Counted from the stretch's first letter, positions 19,101 through 28,230 are shown. The stretch: 64,000 nucleotides of DNA from Selaginella moellendorffii (GCF_000143415.4 NW_003314412.1:6368-70367); one strand, 5' to 3'. Notes: generated from the letters alone by a model not told the origin. Translations and numbers: made by a program.

Positions 19101-21775
19101 TCGTTGTGAATATTCAGACACGAGGACTGAAAAGCGCACTGGTGGCGCATCGAAGAAGGACAAACAGAAAAGCAATAGGAAAAAAGGAGGTACAAATTAT
19201 ATTTGCAATGGCGTGTGGTCTCATGCCATTCCTTGCAGGAGAAACTTCTTCAAAGGCAAAACAGGCAAGCACCAGCCAAGCTCAAACTGACAGTGGTCAT
19301 AAAAAGCGAAAGCACGTTGGACAGTCGTCGAGATCAGAGGCATTTGATTCGAAAAGGAAGAAGGGCAACGAAAAGATGATAGGTAATGCCTCGCGGTTAT
19401 GGCGTGTGTGCTCATGCCATTCATTGCAGATCAAGAGCTGAGTGAAAGCAGGCAGTCACCACCTCATGACTCAGATTCCTATGGCGGTCTCCCCTTCCCC
19501 AATCTCAATGGAGAGGTACAATGGATGAGGGAAGCTTTTCAATGCAGGGCCACGTTTTTCTCATCTCGTCGTCTTCGAAGGGTGCAAGAACGTGCAGAAA
19601 CCATGTTAAGACAGTCGGGTGAGGATACGGTCCTAGGTCACGCACTAAAACAGGCTATGGATGTCTTGTATTTTGAGATGGAGACTCGGCCAGATGATTT
19701 TCCCAAGATGGTCCTGGAAGAACAAGCCATCCAGCCTGAGCAGCCTATGGAAGAAATGCAGGAGGGGGATGAGGAGCCAGAGAAAGATAATGAGCAGGAA
19801 GAGCAGAAGGACGAAGAGGAGGACAAAGAAGAGGAGGACGAAGAAGAGGAGGACGAAGAGGACTTGGATGGTCCTCACAATGGTGACGATCACAATAACA
19901 ACGACGACGATGATGACGACGATGGCCAGCCTGAGGTGGCCAAAGAGCGGCGGAGGAAGGTCATACAAGACAAACCATCAGGTAAATAATAATACATCCA
20001 TTCCTAACCTTTTACTATTTCTAACATTGTCCATGTAGGTCGCAGAGCAAATGGTAAGTAGAGATTATTCAGTTGAATTTACAAACTCTAGCCTTTAGTG
20101 TCGAGGAAGGATAGTGCCAAGCAAGGGTCGAAACGTATGTTCAATCCTTCAGAATCAGCAGTGCGCTCAAGTGATATCGGTCCTAGTTCCTCAATAGCAG
20201 TTGATGGTAAATACAGTATAGTCGATTCAATGTGCTAATGAGTTTGTTTTTAGTAGCACGGGAGGATACCATCTCAATCGAAGGGAGATATTTGGACATG
20301 CATATGGATCCGCCAGTGGACTCTACTTGGCTGCAAGAGTCATCAGAGCTGGTGGAGGCTACTATCCATATCAACGCCAAGCAAGCTGACCACGCTCCAC
20401 TTGATGCTGCCCATACCACTGAGTCAATCTTGTCCACATATCCAACTGACGGTGACCAGGCGCCATTGGACCCACATGAGGCCGCCCCAGCCGCCGAGCC
20501 GGTCGTATCCTCATTTCCAACGGACTCAACATGTGCCCAATCGTCTGACTACGCGCCATTGGAACCTCCCTACACCGCCCCTGCTGCCTGTTCGGTCATG
20601 TCCACTTTGCCAACGGAGGCACCAGCTGAAATGGCGTGTGATCACACGCCATCGGAACCACCCCATGCCACTGTTGAGCCAGTTGTACCAGAGTCTACAG
20701 CTGAAATGGCATGTGCCCACACGCCATCGGATGCGATTGACCCCACATTGCAGAGGAGAGTATTTCCGCCCTTCGCGTTTCCTCGACCAAAACCCTCTCA
20801 ACGACCATCGGGAGCAACATTCGCTAATATTGTAGATGGTAAAATTGACTTGTACCATTTTTTATGCTGACGCATTTCATTTCAGAGTCACGGCGAAGGT
20901 ACTGTTTCGTTTTTGATCTGAACGGTGTCCTTTTCTCCCATGAGCGTGGCTCGTCCTTGAATGTCATTGCACCCTCCAAAGCCTGCGGTCGCAAGTTGGT
21001 CAAAAGAGACAGATTCACATTAATCACACGGGAGAAACTGCGGGATCTAATAATGACCATGCGACACTTAAAACAGAGGGCCGGGTTCAATTTGCAATTG
21101 GGAGTTTGGACATCCATGATGCGCCACAATGCATTAACGTTGCTACAGATGATGCACGATCAGACGCGAGTAATATTACCATTTGACTTTCTCCTAACGC
21201 AGGAGGATTGCTTGACTATGGTCCATGTGAGGGGTAGCAAGCCCATCTTCGTCAAGCCAGAGGCTGTAGTGATGAACCGGACTGCTAGCTCAAGTGAAAT
21301 CCTCATCATCGATGACTCGCCGATTAAAACTGCAGCGAACACGCACACATATGCAGTGCACCCCATCTCTTGCAGTATGGAAACTAGGGAGAAGAAACCA
21401 TATGTTCTGGGGGACCTTGCAAAACGGCTTGGAGCGATGGTGATAGAGAACCGGCCAGTCCAGGAGGTGGCTGCAGAAATCAACCAAATGGCAGATGGAA
21501 CGGTATATCAGAAGCCATTTGATCGGACAGACACCAGTCATCATTTATGGCATGTATATTGTCTAGCCAAGCACTATCCGCATCTCCATAATCTGCTCAA
21601 CCGGATGGGTTCTTCGACCACTGAACATGAGCGTGGACGTATTAGAGAAGAGATGGCATTACTATTGGGTTTAAATCCTGATAGTGTGGAGAGTGATGAA
21701 ATTCCAAGATTATTGTATAGGCGTTTTGACAAGGAGAAGAGAGAGGTGAAGCAGTGCCAGGGGGAGGAGAAGTGA
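16126..21775 (+). CDS. ParB-like / methyltransferase-like / FCP1-like fusion protein of the transposon
   Basis: Eleven exons join in one frame: 16126-16128, 16368-17546, 17601-18924, 18975-19061, 19100-19189, 19239-19382, 19430-19981, 20039-20053, 20099-20206, 20254-20838, 20886-21775; 1,658 codons before TGA. Introns are 38-60 nt except the first (239), and the last eight are phase 1. Residues 2-161 are unknown. A Lys-rich stretch precedes a ParB/DGQHR-like domain (about 225-330; DEWVEKLKQKM, then SGQHSSLA at 301-308). Residues about 600-830 show the layout of a beta-class amino-methyltransferase: VMDFTN (D627) where DPPY is expected, then VVEYNCGG (785-792) where the SAM loop lies. Next come basic patches, a Glu/Asp tract, about five Pro-rich repeats (1168-1362), and an FCP1-like HAD domain (DLNGVL at 1373, IIDDSP at about 1503). 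Codon 162 is TAG (16,848-16,850): a nonsense change, or removed by a weak 60-nt intron, 16,791-16,850. Splitting into two genes is possible. Functions are inferred. Confidence 0.7.
16129..16367 (+). other. Intron 1 with three palindromes
   Basis: ATG/GTAAGTC ... TGAATAG/GCGAGG, phase 0. Palindromes at 16,154-16,175, 16,231-16,252 and 16,291-16,312. The start codon would be alone in exon 1, with A at -3 and, after splicing, G at +4. Confidence 0.6.
16791..16850 (+). other. Candidate 60-nt intron covering the in-frame TAG
   Basis: GTGACT ... GAAGTAG starts and ends on codon boundaries, so removal would delete 20 codons including the stop and keep the frame. Donor and acceptor are weak (no pyrimidine tract, no palindrome). 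The alternative is a plain nonsense mutation. Confidence 0.3.
17547..17600 (+). other. 54-nt intron with palindrome (hidden inside an open frame)
   Basis: CAG/GTAAGCC ... CCATTGCAG/GAATTC. The length is a multiple of three with no stop, so a simple frame search reads through it as 18 extra residues. The palindrome is at 17,568-17,589, eleven bases before the exon. Confidence 0.75.
18925..18974 (+). other. 50-nt intron without palindrome
   Basis: CCTG/GTGAGTACG ... CTGTATGCAG/GAGCG, phase 1. It ends the methyltransferase-like exon. Confidence 0.75.
19062..19099 (+). other. 38-nt intron made almost entirely of a palindrome
   Basis: AAG/GTAAGGTCACGTG ... CGCCATTTTGATTATAG/ATCG. The palindrome copy (19,067-19,088) fills most of the intron and begins five bases after the donor G. 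Phase 1; the frame continues without stops on both sides. Confidence 0.7.
19190..19238 (+). other. 49-nt intron with palindrome
   Basis: GGAG/GTACAAATT ... CATTCCTTGCAG/GAGAAAC; palindrome at 19,208-19,229, nine bases before the exon; phase 1. Confidence 0.75.
19383..19429 (+). other. 47-nt intron with palindrome
   Basis: ATAG/GTAATGCC ... CATTCATTGCAG/ATCAAG; palindrome at 19,399-19,420, nine bases before the exon; phase 1. Confidence 0.75.
19982..20256 (+). other. Three short introns around a 15-nt micro-exon
   Basis: Introns 19,982-20,038, 20,054-20,098 and 20,207-20,253 are all GT-AG and phase 1. They isolate a micro-exon (20,039-20,053, coding GRRAN) and a 108-nt exon. The last acceptor is a TAGTAG tandem, so one residue may be optional. 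None contains the palindrome. Confidence 0.6.
20631..20652. repeat. Perfect 22-bp palindrome in a coding exon
   Basis: Half-site ATGGCGTGTGA followed by its exact reverse complement. It is translated as MACDHTP within a Pro-rich protein repeat. It is the only fully perfect copy seen. Confidence 0.9.
20706..20727. repeat. 22-bp palindrome in a coding exon
   Basis: Half-site ATGGCATGTGC, one central mismatch region; translated MACAHTP, the next copy of the same protein repeat. Confidence 0.85.
20839..20885 (+). other. 47-nt intron before the phosphatase-like exon
   Basis: GATG/GTAAAATTG ... CATTTCATTTCAG/AGTCACGG, phase 1, restoring Glu-Ser-Arg just before the FCP1-like domain. A clean junction here is the main support for one gene rather than two. 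Confidence 0.7.
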
Positions 21776-21897
21776 TTGAGTAGACATTTCCTTGTTTAAA
21801 ATAAAATGGCATGTGCCTCAATGCAGTTGAATTTTGTTATATTTATATACTATATAAAGGTTTGGAAACCTTATTTTACAAGTGGGATAATGACAAT
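21776..21897 (+). terminator. 3' end and right subterminal region of the transposon
   Basis: AATAAA at 21,800-21,805 is a likely poly(A) signal 25 bases after the stop codon. It is followed at once by a degenerate palindrome (21,806-21,827), an AT-rich stretch, and a second GTGGGA element just inside the inverted repeat. Confidence 0.5.
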
Positions 21898-21921
21898 TCC
21901 CACTTTAACAAAATAGAGCTT
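21898..21921 (-). repeat. Right terminal inverted repeat
   Basis: Reverse complement of the left terminal repeat with one mismatch, ending GAGCTT. Confidence 0.9.
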
Positions 21922-21925
21922 ATGG
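21922..21925. other. Target-site duplication, right copy (ATGG)
   Basis: ATGG immediately outside the right inverted repeat, continuing as ACAGATGGCCTAG, which matches the empty site ACGGATGGCCTAG at 1,805-1,817. Confidence 0.75.
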
Positions 21926-22240
21926 ACAGATGGCCTAGTCTTTGAGAGACGAGACTACGATGCAAATGGTGTTGGACCACTAGTGTGACCAAGGTGAATA
22001 GGCATGGCCTTAGCGTAACGGGTTGGTATATCGGTGCTACCTTGGGGTGTCGTTCATGGGACTGGACACGTGGAGCACTTGGACCAAGTGCAATAGTTGA
22101 ATGGCATGGATACCTTTTTCGAGGCTAACAAGTCCCAAGTTTTGAATTGGACTTATGGAGGTTGTGAATGAGACTCCTCCAAGTGGTCGAAGGTGTGGTT
22201 AAGTGACTAAAGTAGAATAGAAAAATTAGTCATTTACATT
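21926..22240 (+). repeat. Right part of the LTR repeat interrupted by the transposon
   Basis: Direct copy of 1,805-2,118, with GGTGTTGGACCACTAGTGTGACC, CCTTAGCGTAACGGGTT and GAATGAGACTCCTCCAAGTGG-like blocks in the same order. Confidence 0.85.
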
Positions 22241-23235
22241 TTCTTCCCAATCTCTATAATAAGAGCAGCCTTCAAATTACAAAAAGAATCACGGTGGATT
22301 CTTTCCTCTATTGCGTGTTGGTGGTACCCAACATACACTACTACTTTGCCTAAACATCCCATCCCATGGAAGAAAATAATACATTTTTGCATTGCAATAT
22401 GCTTAACACATAGGTGTTGCCCCACATTGGTGACATCTAAACCCTATAGCAACCTCATCACGCTTAAGGGAATTGATTGCTGAGCCTTCAAAGAAACACA
22501 TATTCTTGCTATGATCAAAAATGCATTTCTCAGCGAGACACTAAAATTGTCCACCACAATGGACTATGGACATAGATCCATCCAAATGGAAGATGTGGGT
22601 CATTTTAACCCTGCATGAATTATGTGGATCAAGATGCATCTCTATGCCCCTCTTCTTGCTTAATAAACTGGCAGGTGGAAATTTGAAGAATATATTCCTA
22701 TTATAGGAAGACAGAAGCTCCTCACCTCTCATGTACTAAAACTCCTTCAATTCCAACCATAATGATTGAGATTGTTAAAATGCATTATCTAATGCTTCAA
22801 AAACTGGTCTAGAAGGAATAAATCTACTTGTCTGGGAAGCTATGTCAGGAAGCTCATCTTCTTCACTTTCATCACTGGAGAGAATAACAACTTCATCCTT
22901 CACTCCTTACACAGTTGGCTGTGAAATTGATGCACTCTTTTCTACTCACTTCAGAGATCCTGTAATTAGAGTCTCCTAACCTATATATCTATCAAGATCC
23001 CACTGAATCCCATTCTCTTTTACACCACTGTTGAAAAGAATGGACTTTTCTATTTGATTACCCTTATCGTGACATACATTCTCCAAATTAACTATTCCTG
23101 GCTTCAACTTGAATCTTCTGCAAAAGAAGCTCTCTTCTATAACACTCTTAGAGAAAACTGTTTGAGGCTTTTGATTGAACTTCAAGTAGAATTCTCTCAT
23201 ATCTTCTCCTTGCTCGAGCATTTAGAAAAACTTTA
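22241..23235 (-). pseudogene. Decayed minus-strand reading frame of unknown family
   Basis: One minus-strand frame from about 23,221 to 22,280 carries only about nine stops, fewer than random, and reads as protein-like sequence: a Lys/Glu-rich start (MLEQGEDMREFYLKF), VVILSSDESEEDELPDI near 22,870, PPASLLSKKRGIEMHLDPHN near 22,640, and a Cys-rich end with RCHQCGATPMC near 22,430. The CHQC start recalls zinc fingers such as the 4CXXC type, but the match is too weak to name. It may be part of an old mobile element or a host gene. Confidence 0.3.
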
Positions 23236-23390
23236 GGGAGAAACTAACAAGAAAGAACAAAGATATTCTTCTGTATTGTGAGTTTTAATTAGTTGTGTCC
23301 TTGCAAAAGACAAGTTAATTATTTTAACAAATTATACAACCATTAGAATCTAGAGATATATATGATCTTAAAGAGCCACCCATATTAATT

Positions 23391-23797
23391 GTATAATTGA
23401 TTGTGAGAGGAATAATACTGTTAAAATGAATGGGGTTATGAGTGAGAGGTGCCAATTAATCACAAGAGTTGTAACATTGATTGCTTGTTCTTCTTTATCC
23501 CCACACCTTTTTCCCTTCAAAAAGGTTTCATTCTTTTATGACAAATGAGAGAGTCAAGCTTGAAAAGGTTAGTTTGCAAAAATACCATGCACAAAAAAAA
23601 CCGTGCACAAACCAATCTTTTCAAGCTTGACTCTCTCTCACTTGTCACAAAAGAATGAAACTTTTTTGAAGGGAAAAGAGCGTGGAGATGAGAGGGAGAA
23701 CAAACAATCAATGTTACAACTCTCGTGATTAATTGGCACCTCTCACTTATAACCCCATTCATTTCAACAGTATTATTCCTTTCACAATCAATTATAC
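23391..23797. mobile_element. 407-bp fold-back (MITE-like) element
   Basis: The sequence is one long inverted repeat: it starts GTATAATTGATTGTGAGAGG and ends CCTTTCACAATCAATTATAC, with arms of about 190 bp and a short centre around 23,590 (GTGCACAAAAAAAACCGTGCAC region). Open frames within are shadows of the arms. Flanks (ATATTAAT / ATATCTTAAT) might contain a duplicated target, but this is unclear. Confidence 0.8.
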
Positions 23798-24219
23798 ATA
23801 TCTTAATATCTAAAGCATTGAATGATTGTCTCCTTGGAAAGAATACATGAAATCTATGTTCAAGTGGATTTGTCTAATAAATATATCCTACTATTTGCAA
23901 AATTAAAGTACTATTAAAAAATTGACATATCACTAGAATCTAGGATGCAATCTCCATTAAAGAGAATGAAAACCATGACCATTGATCGTGACTGTTGATT
24001 GTGACCATTGATCGTGACTATTAATTTTTAGGGTTTTACTGCTAAAAACGCTTGAATCTCGCAATGTGCTTCAAGATGCTTCTCAATTAGGACGTTAGAT
24101 GCTCTTCAAGACACTAGGAAGACACTCCTCACTCAAGGTATACCTCTCTCTACTGCTCTTCCATCTCCCCATCTTTTGCTCCTAGCTCGCAAGCAACTTG
24201 CCTCTCATGGCTACTTTGT
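23798..24219. other. Unassigned sequence with a short repeat
   Basis: No gene. At 23,975-24,025 GACCATTGATCGTGACT is repeated three times with small changes. Confidence 0.5.
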
Positions 24220-24690
24220 GCTGGAATGATCAATTCGGTAGCAAATCAATCTTCTTAGCACATCATATTTTAAGTTTTTTTTTTCTTGTCATTTCCTTGG
24301 TGTTGAGAAGATTGGTTTGGCAACGAACCAATCTTCCTAGTGCTAAGAGAATTGCTTCTTTTCTTCTTTTTTTTTGTTCCCTCAACACTAGAAGATTGAT
24401 TCGCTGTCAAACTAATCTTCTCAGTGCTAAAGGAGTTGTTCCTTTTCTTTTTTTCTTTAGTTTTCTTGGCACTAAAAGATTGGTTAGCCACCAAACCAAT
24501 CTTCCCAGTGCCAAGGGAGCTACTTCTTTTCATTTTTTCTTTGTTCCCTTGGTGCTGGAAGATTGGTTCAACAGCGAACTGATCTTCCCAGCACCAAGGG
24601 AGCTACTTCTTTTCTTTTTCTCTTTTGTTCCCTTGGTGCTGGAAAATTGGTTCAACAACGTACCGATCTTCCCAGCCAAAAGGAAATTGT
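24220..24690. repeat. Tandem array of about six hairpin units (period about 83 bp)
   Basis: Each unit has an inverted repeat of about 20 bp arms (for example TTGGTGCTGGAAGATTGGTT and GATCTTCCCAGCACCAAG) followed by a T-rich spacer (TTCTTTTCTTTTT). Hairpins lie near 24,220, 24,297, 24,380, 24,463, 24,546 and 24,630. Arms change together: TTGGTGCT/AGCACCAA in some units, TTGGCACT/AGTGCCAA in another. The open frame across it is not a likely gene. Confidence 0.8.
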
Positions 24691-24763
24691 TCCTATTTTC
24701 CTTTAATACTTTTTTTAATGTTTATTCAAGTTTTTTTGTCATTTTTATGCAGATATATAAATC

Positions 24764-27700
24764 ATGCCACAATCGAAGAAGCATGCCAATCAACCTCAAT
24801 GGACCCATTCTCCAGGAAAACAGCTAGATCGTTGTGCTAGATTCACTAAGGACACCTCACAAGTTCAAGGCATTGCTTCAGAGGAAGACCATGGTGGGAG
24901 CAGTGGTGTCTAGATCCAAGCAATGGTTGATCTTGATCCAGGTGTCAGCATGCAGAAGCCAAATGGTTCTAGAGAGTATAGAAATGCAGAACCTATCTAT
25001 AGCACAGAAGAAGCTGTTGGTGGTGGTGGAAATGAGGTACCTAGTGCTATAGGTGGTGGGGCAGAACTTGGTGGTAGAAATGAGGCACTTGGTGCTATAG
25101 GTGGTGGGGCAGATCTTGGTGGTGGAAATGGTGGACATGCTGCTACTCCTAAAAGTCATAGAAATGAGGTGGTAACTATGCTAGAGGCCGACACAATTTT
25201 GAATGAGCGAGTACGTAAGATTATTGTCTAGGCTCAAGAACAAACTATCAGTAGGGTGTTAGGTGAAATGGCTTGGAAAGGATCCCAACATCTTTAAATT
25301 CCACTTTACCGTCTTAAGTAGAGTCACTGAGTATGCTTAGCCTATGATCTTAACATGGCTATTTATACCTCTTTCACAGAAGTTGGATTCGGGCACACTA
25401 CTAGATTATTTATTGTGTTGTCATCATTCCCTGGAACAAATTGCATAGACATGGTTACTCGCGAGATTGAGCAGAGTTGGGATCAGATATGGCAAAGGAA
25501 ATCTCAGGAGTTTGATACTTTGATGGCGTGCCATAAGGAGGCACAAGCCTTTGTAGGCTAGATGTTCTTCATTATTGATGGAAACCATCAATGGATAGCG
25601 TTTTGGAGGTGTATCCAAGAGAAGTTCTAGGACAATGATGAGTGACATATTTGTGTTCTAGTAACACTTGTGGAGCCAGAGGATCGAAACCAAGCTGTGA
25701 GGCTCAACTTGGCATGTCACAAGATCAACATGTAAGAATCCCTTACTAGTAACCATTGTTCTCACCAACTATGTTACAAGCTTAATCAGTTTGTTTTCCA
25801 AGCACATACCTTGGTCCATGATATCAAGCACCTTCAATATGTTGGCATGCTTTCTCTCGAGGAAATCCAGATGTTGTATAGTCGTGAGGTTATGGAAGTA
25901 GTTCAAGCAAAGCTTGTAGCACGTAAAGGCCAAGAGTTTCTTACTTCGTATTTGGTGCCTAGGGATTTTTTGGTTGTGGACTAGGCAAAAGTATCCTTTT
26001 CTTGCATGAACTTGTGTTTTCTGCTCACAAGTTTTCCTTTTAGTCAATTGTTAAGGTGGAGCAAAACTCATATTTAAAGATTATGCAAGTGACGGATGAG
26101 GTGCAAAAGAACCTTGAATTGCGACAAATTGAGCAGCGCATTTTGAACTCAAAGAAATCAAAGGTGAAGAAGTTACTTGTGATTGCGGACATCTGACACG
26201 ATAAAGATTGGCTGGATTGCATTGCAAAGATATACTCTCGTGGCAGTAAGTTAGTCCCTTTTATCTTTCTCATTCCACTTTAAAATCCTTGTCCTTATAG
26301 GATGAAGAATTGATCTATAACATTGCAAAAAGCAAGCTCTCCTTCAATGAACAAACCTCTTATTTGGAGCTCCTCAACACTTGGCATCATAACAATGATA
26401 AAAGGTTAGGGAGCAAACTTGAGAATGTTATGAAGGAGAAGTTTTATATCAGTTAAAGTATTTTGGCTGCTAAGGAGCTACTTCAAGCATGGGATACAAA
26501 GTTCCTTACTAATGCTTGCACTGGCATAACACTTCCAGAATATGTCTAAGCTTCCCTTCAAGAGCTTGGGGATGGATGGCTTCCTGAGGGCAGCTCAAAC
26601 TCCATGGATTTCAAGAACCAGCTGAGCCAACCATTTTTCTCCCACCGCATAACATATAGGTATAGAAATTGACTTACTTATTTAATCACAACTCTTTTGT
26701 AGGTATTTAAATCATTGCCTAGGTGCTCTAATATACATAACAAGTGTTTTTCTCAAGCTCTTAATTGGTGGGAAGAAGCTTGGCATGTATGAGCTAGAGT
26801 TCTATTGTCCCACTATATAGGAGCAAGAACTTGTCCATGGTACTTGGAGTTGTGGAGGCAAATGCCATTGTCACCTTTTGAGCTTGATCTCTACCTCGAG
26901 TGTCATCCAGGTTTGATAAGTAAAACTTCCTAGTAGTAACTTATGTTTCTACTTTATTGTAAAGGCACTTTTGGAGGGAGTGGAGATGCCTCAAGATAGG
27001 GATGAGATTTATATTGAGCAGACCAAAGAGGAACAAGTGGAGAACCTAGTTGAAAACTCTCCTGCCCCTCTCATCCTATAGCACTTGCTCATTCCCCAGA
27101 TCCTACTACAGCTGCTTGTCTAGCTTCAACTGCTTGAAATGTATGAAGGCAGCTCCATAATGAGGACGTCCAAGAGAGTAAGAACTTGATTTCCAATGAC
27201 CTTGCTTATTGTAACTTGGTTGTAGATGTCAGAGAAACCAATCAACACTCTATATGCCGACATACACATGCATTCTTTCCATTGCGACAAAGGATAACCT
27301 CCAAGAGTTATCTTTATCGGCTTCATATAAATAGGTATGAAAAAAAACATGTATTAACTTTAATATTTCCCGCTTTTGAACATTATTCAGGTTCACCCTC
27401 TTTCTCCTACGGGAAGTGATGGCAATGTGGAAATAGTTATTGGGGACAACTTTCAGCTTTCCAATGACGTAAGTCGAGAGTTTGTTATATTCCATAGATG
27501 GATGTGAGGATTGGGAATTAACAATACCTTTGGCATCGACCTCGTATTCTTTGACTTGTCTAATGGGTTACCACTTTTACAAAGTGACACTCCATCTTGG
27601 AACATCCTTCAACCGGACCATATTTCTCAAGCAATGGATATGGCATCCAAGATGTTGCAATATGAGGGCATTATGTCAATCATTCTTCCCCATTCTTTAT

Positions 27701-28230
27701 TTTGGGGAGGTCTTCTTGCAACGATGGTGGAGAATGATGACTCTAGATTGGTTGAGTTTGCATTAAGCTACCTACTCTCAAACATCTTGGTCGAAACAAA
27801 AGGAGCAAATGGCCGAATTCAAAAGGTTTGCATTTCCTTATTTTTCATATTTTAAATTGATTGTCTCTTTTCATTGTAGGTTTTAGTATGGAACTACCAT
27901 GCTCCCTATTGCTACTCTTGTCATCACAGTATTACACGAGCTGATGAGCATGCAGGTTTGGCATTGCCAAGATATGATAGCTCACAGATATCATCCCAAA
28001 TGTCATCAATGAGGACCATCATATAGAGTTCCTTGGCTATCGACACCATTCATCAAAGGCCATGCAAATCCTCCTAAATTTCTTTTGTCCTCCTAAGGGG
28101 ATTGTGCTTGATGCTACAGTAGGTTTTGGTTTGATGGTGCTAGCAGCTAAAGAGACTAGCTATGCAGTTTTTGCACTAGAGAAGGAAAGTGTATTTGAAG
28201 GTGTTCTTGGGACATTTCATAACAGATGAT
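24764..28230 (+). pseudogene. Decayed ParB-like / methyltransferase-like gene, copy 2
   Basis: Protein-like exons with several stops and frameshifts. It begins MPQSKKHANQ at 24,764 and passes a Gly-rich stretch (25,015-25,130). The ParB-like core is at 25,475-25,730, with IIDGNHQWIAFW (Asp at 25,577) and LVTLVEPEDRNQAVRLN. Next are a helical stretch at 25,790-25,980 (YVGMLSLEEIQMLYSREV), further exons at 26,040-26,245 and 26,300-26,660, and acidic sequence near 27,000. The methyltransferase-like part has DLVFFDLSNGLP (27,544-27,580) and GIVLDATVGFGL (28,100-28,136) followed by FALEKE. Order and motifs parallel the intact gene at 16.1-21.8 kb, but the introns are AT-rich and sequence identity is low, so it is a distant relative rather than a recent copy. 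No phosphatase-like part is visible. Confidence 0.6.

Larger units (their letters stand above)
9830..21921. mobile_element. 12.1-kb DNA transposon with two genes and dispersed palindromes
   Basis: The element is bounded by 24-bp terminal inverted repeats (one mismatch) and 4-bp ATGG duplications, and interrupts a repeat whose intact counterpart is at 1,755-2,105. It contains a minus-strand DUF7869/DDE-like gene (10,446-13,584), a plus-strand multi-exon gene (16,126-21,775), a 2.5-kb region between their divergent 5' ends, and about 21 full or partial copies of a 22-bp palindrome that I find nowhere else in the window. It is less AT-rich than its flanks. Both genes are largely open, so the copy is young or under constraint, apart from one in-frame TAG. 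I cannot place it in a named superfamily: 4-bp duplications occur in several, and the TIR start AAGCTC is not one I recognise. Confidence 0.88.

Noticed and set aside
16126-21775. Bacterial or phage contamination because of ParB and methyltransferase-like motifs
   Set aside because: The gene has spliceosomal-type introns, and the element is inserted in a plant LTR repeat with a target duplication.
10056-21827. Palindromes as a CRISPR-like array
   Set aside because: Spacing is irregular, copies sit in introns and exons, there are no cas genes, and the DNA is eukaryotic.
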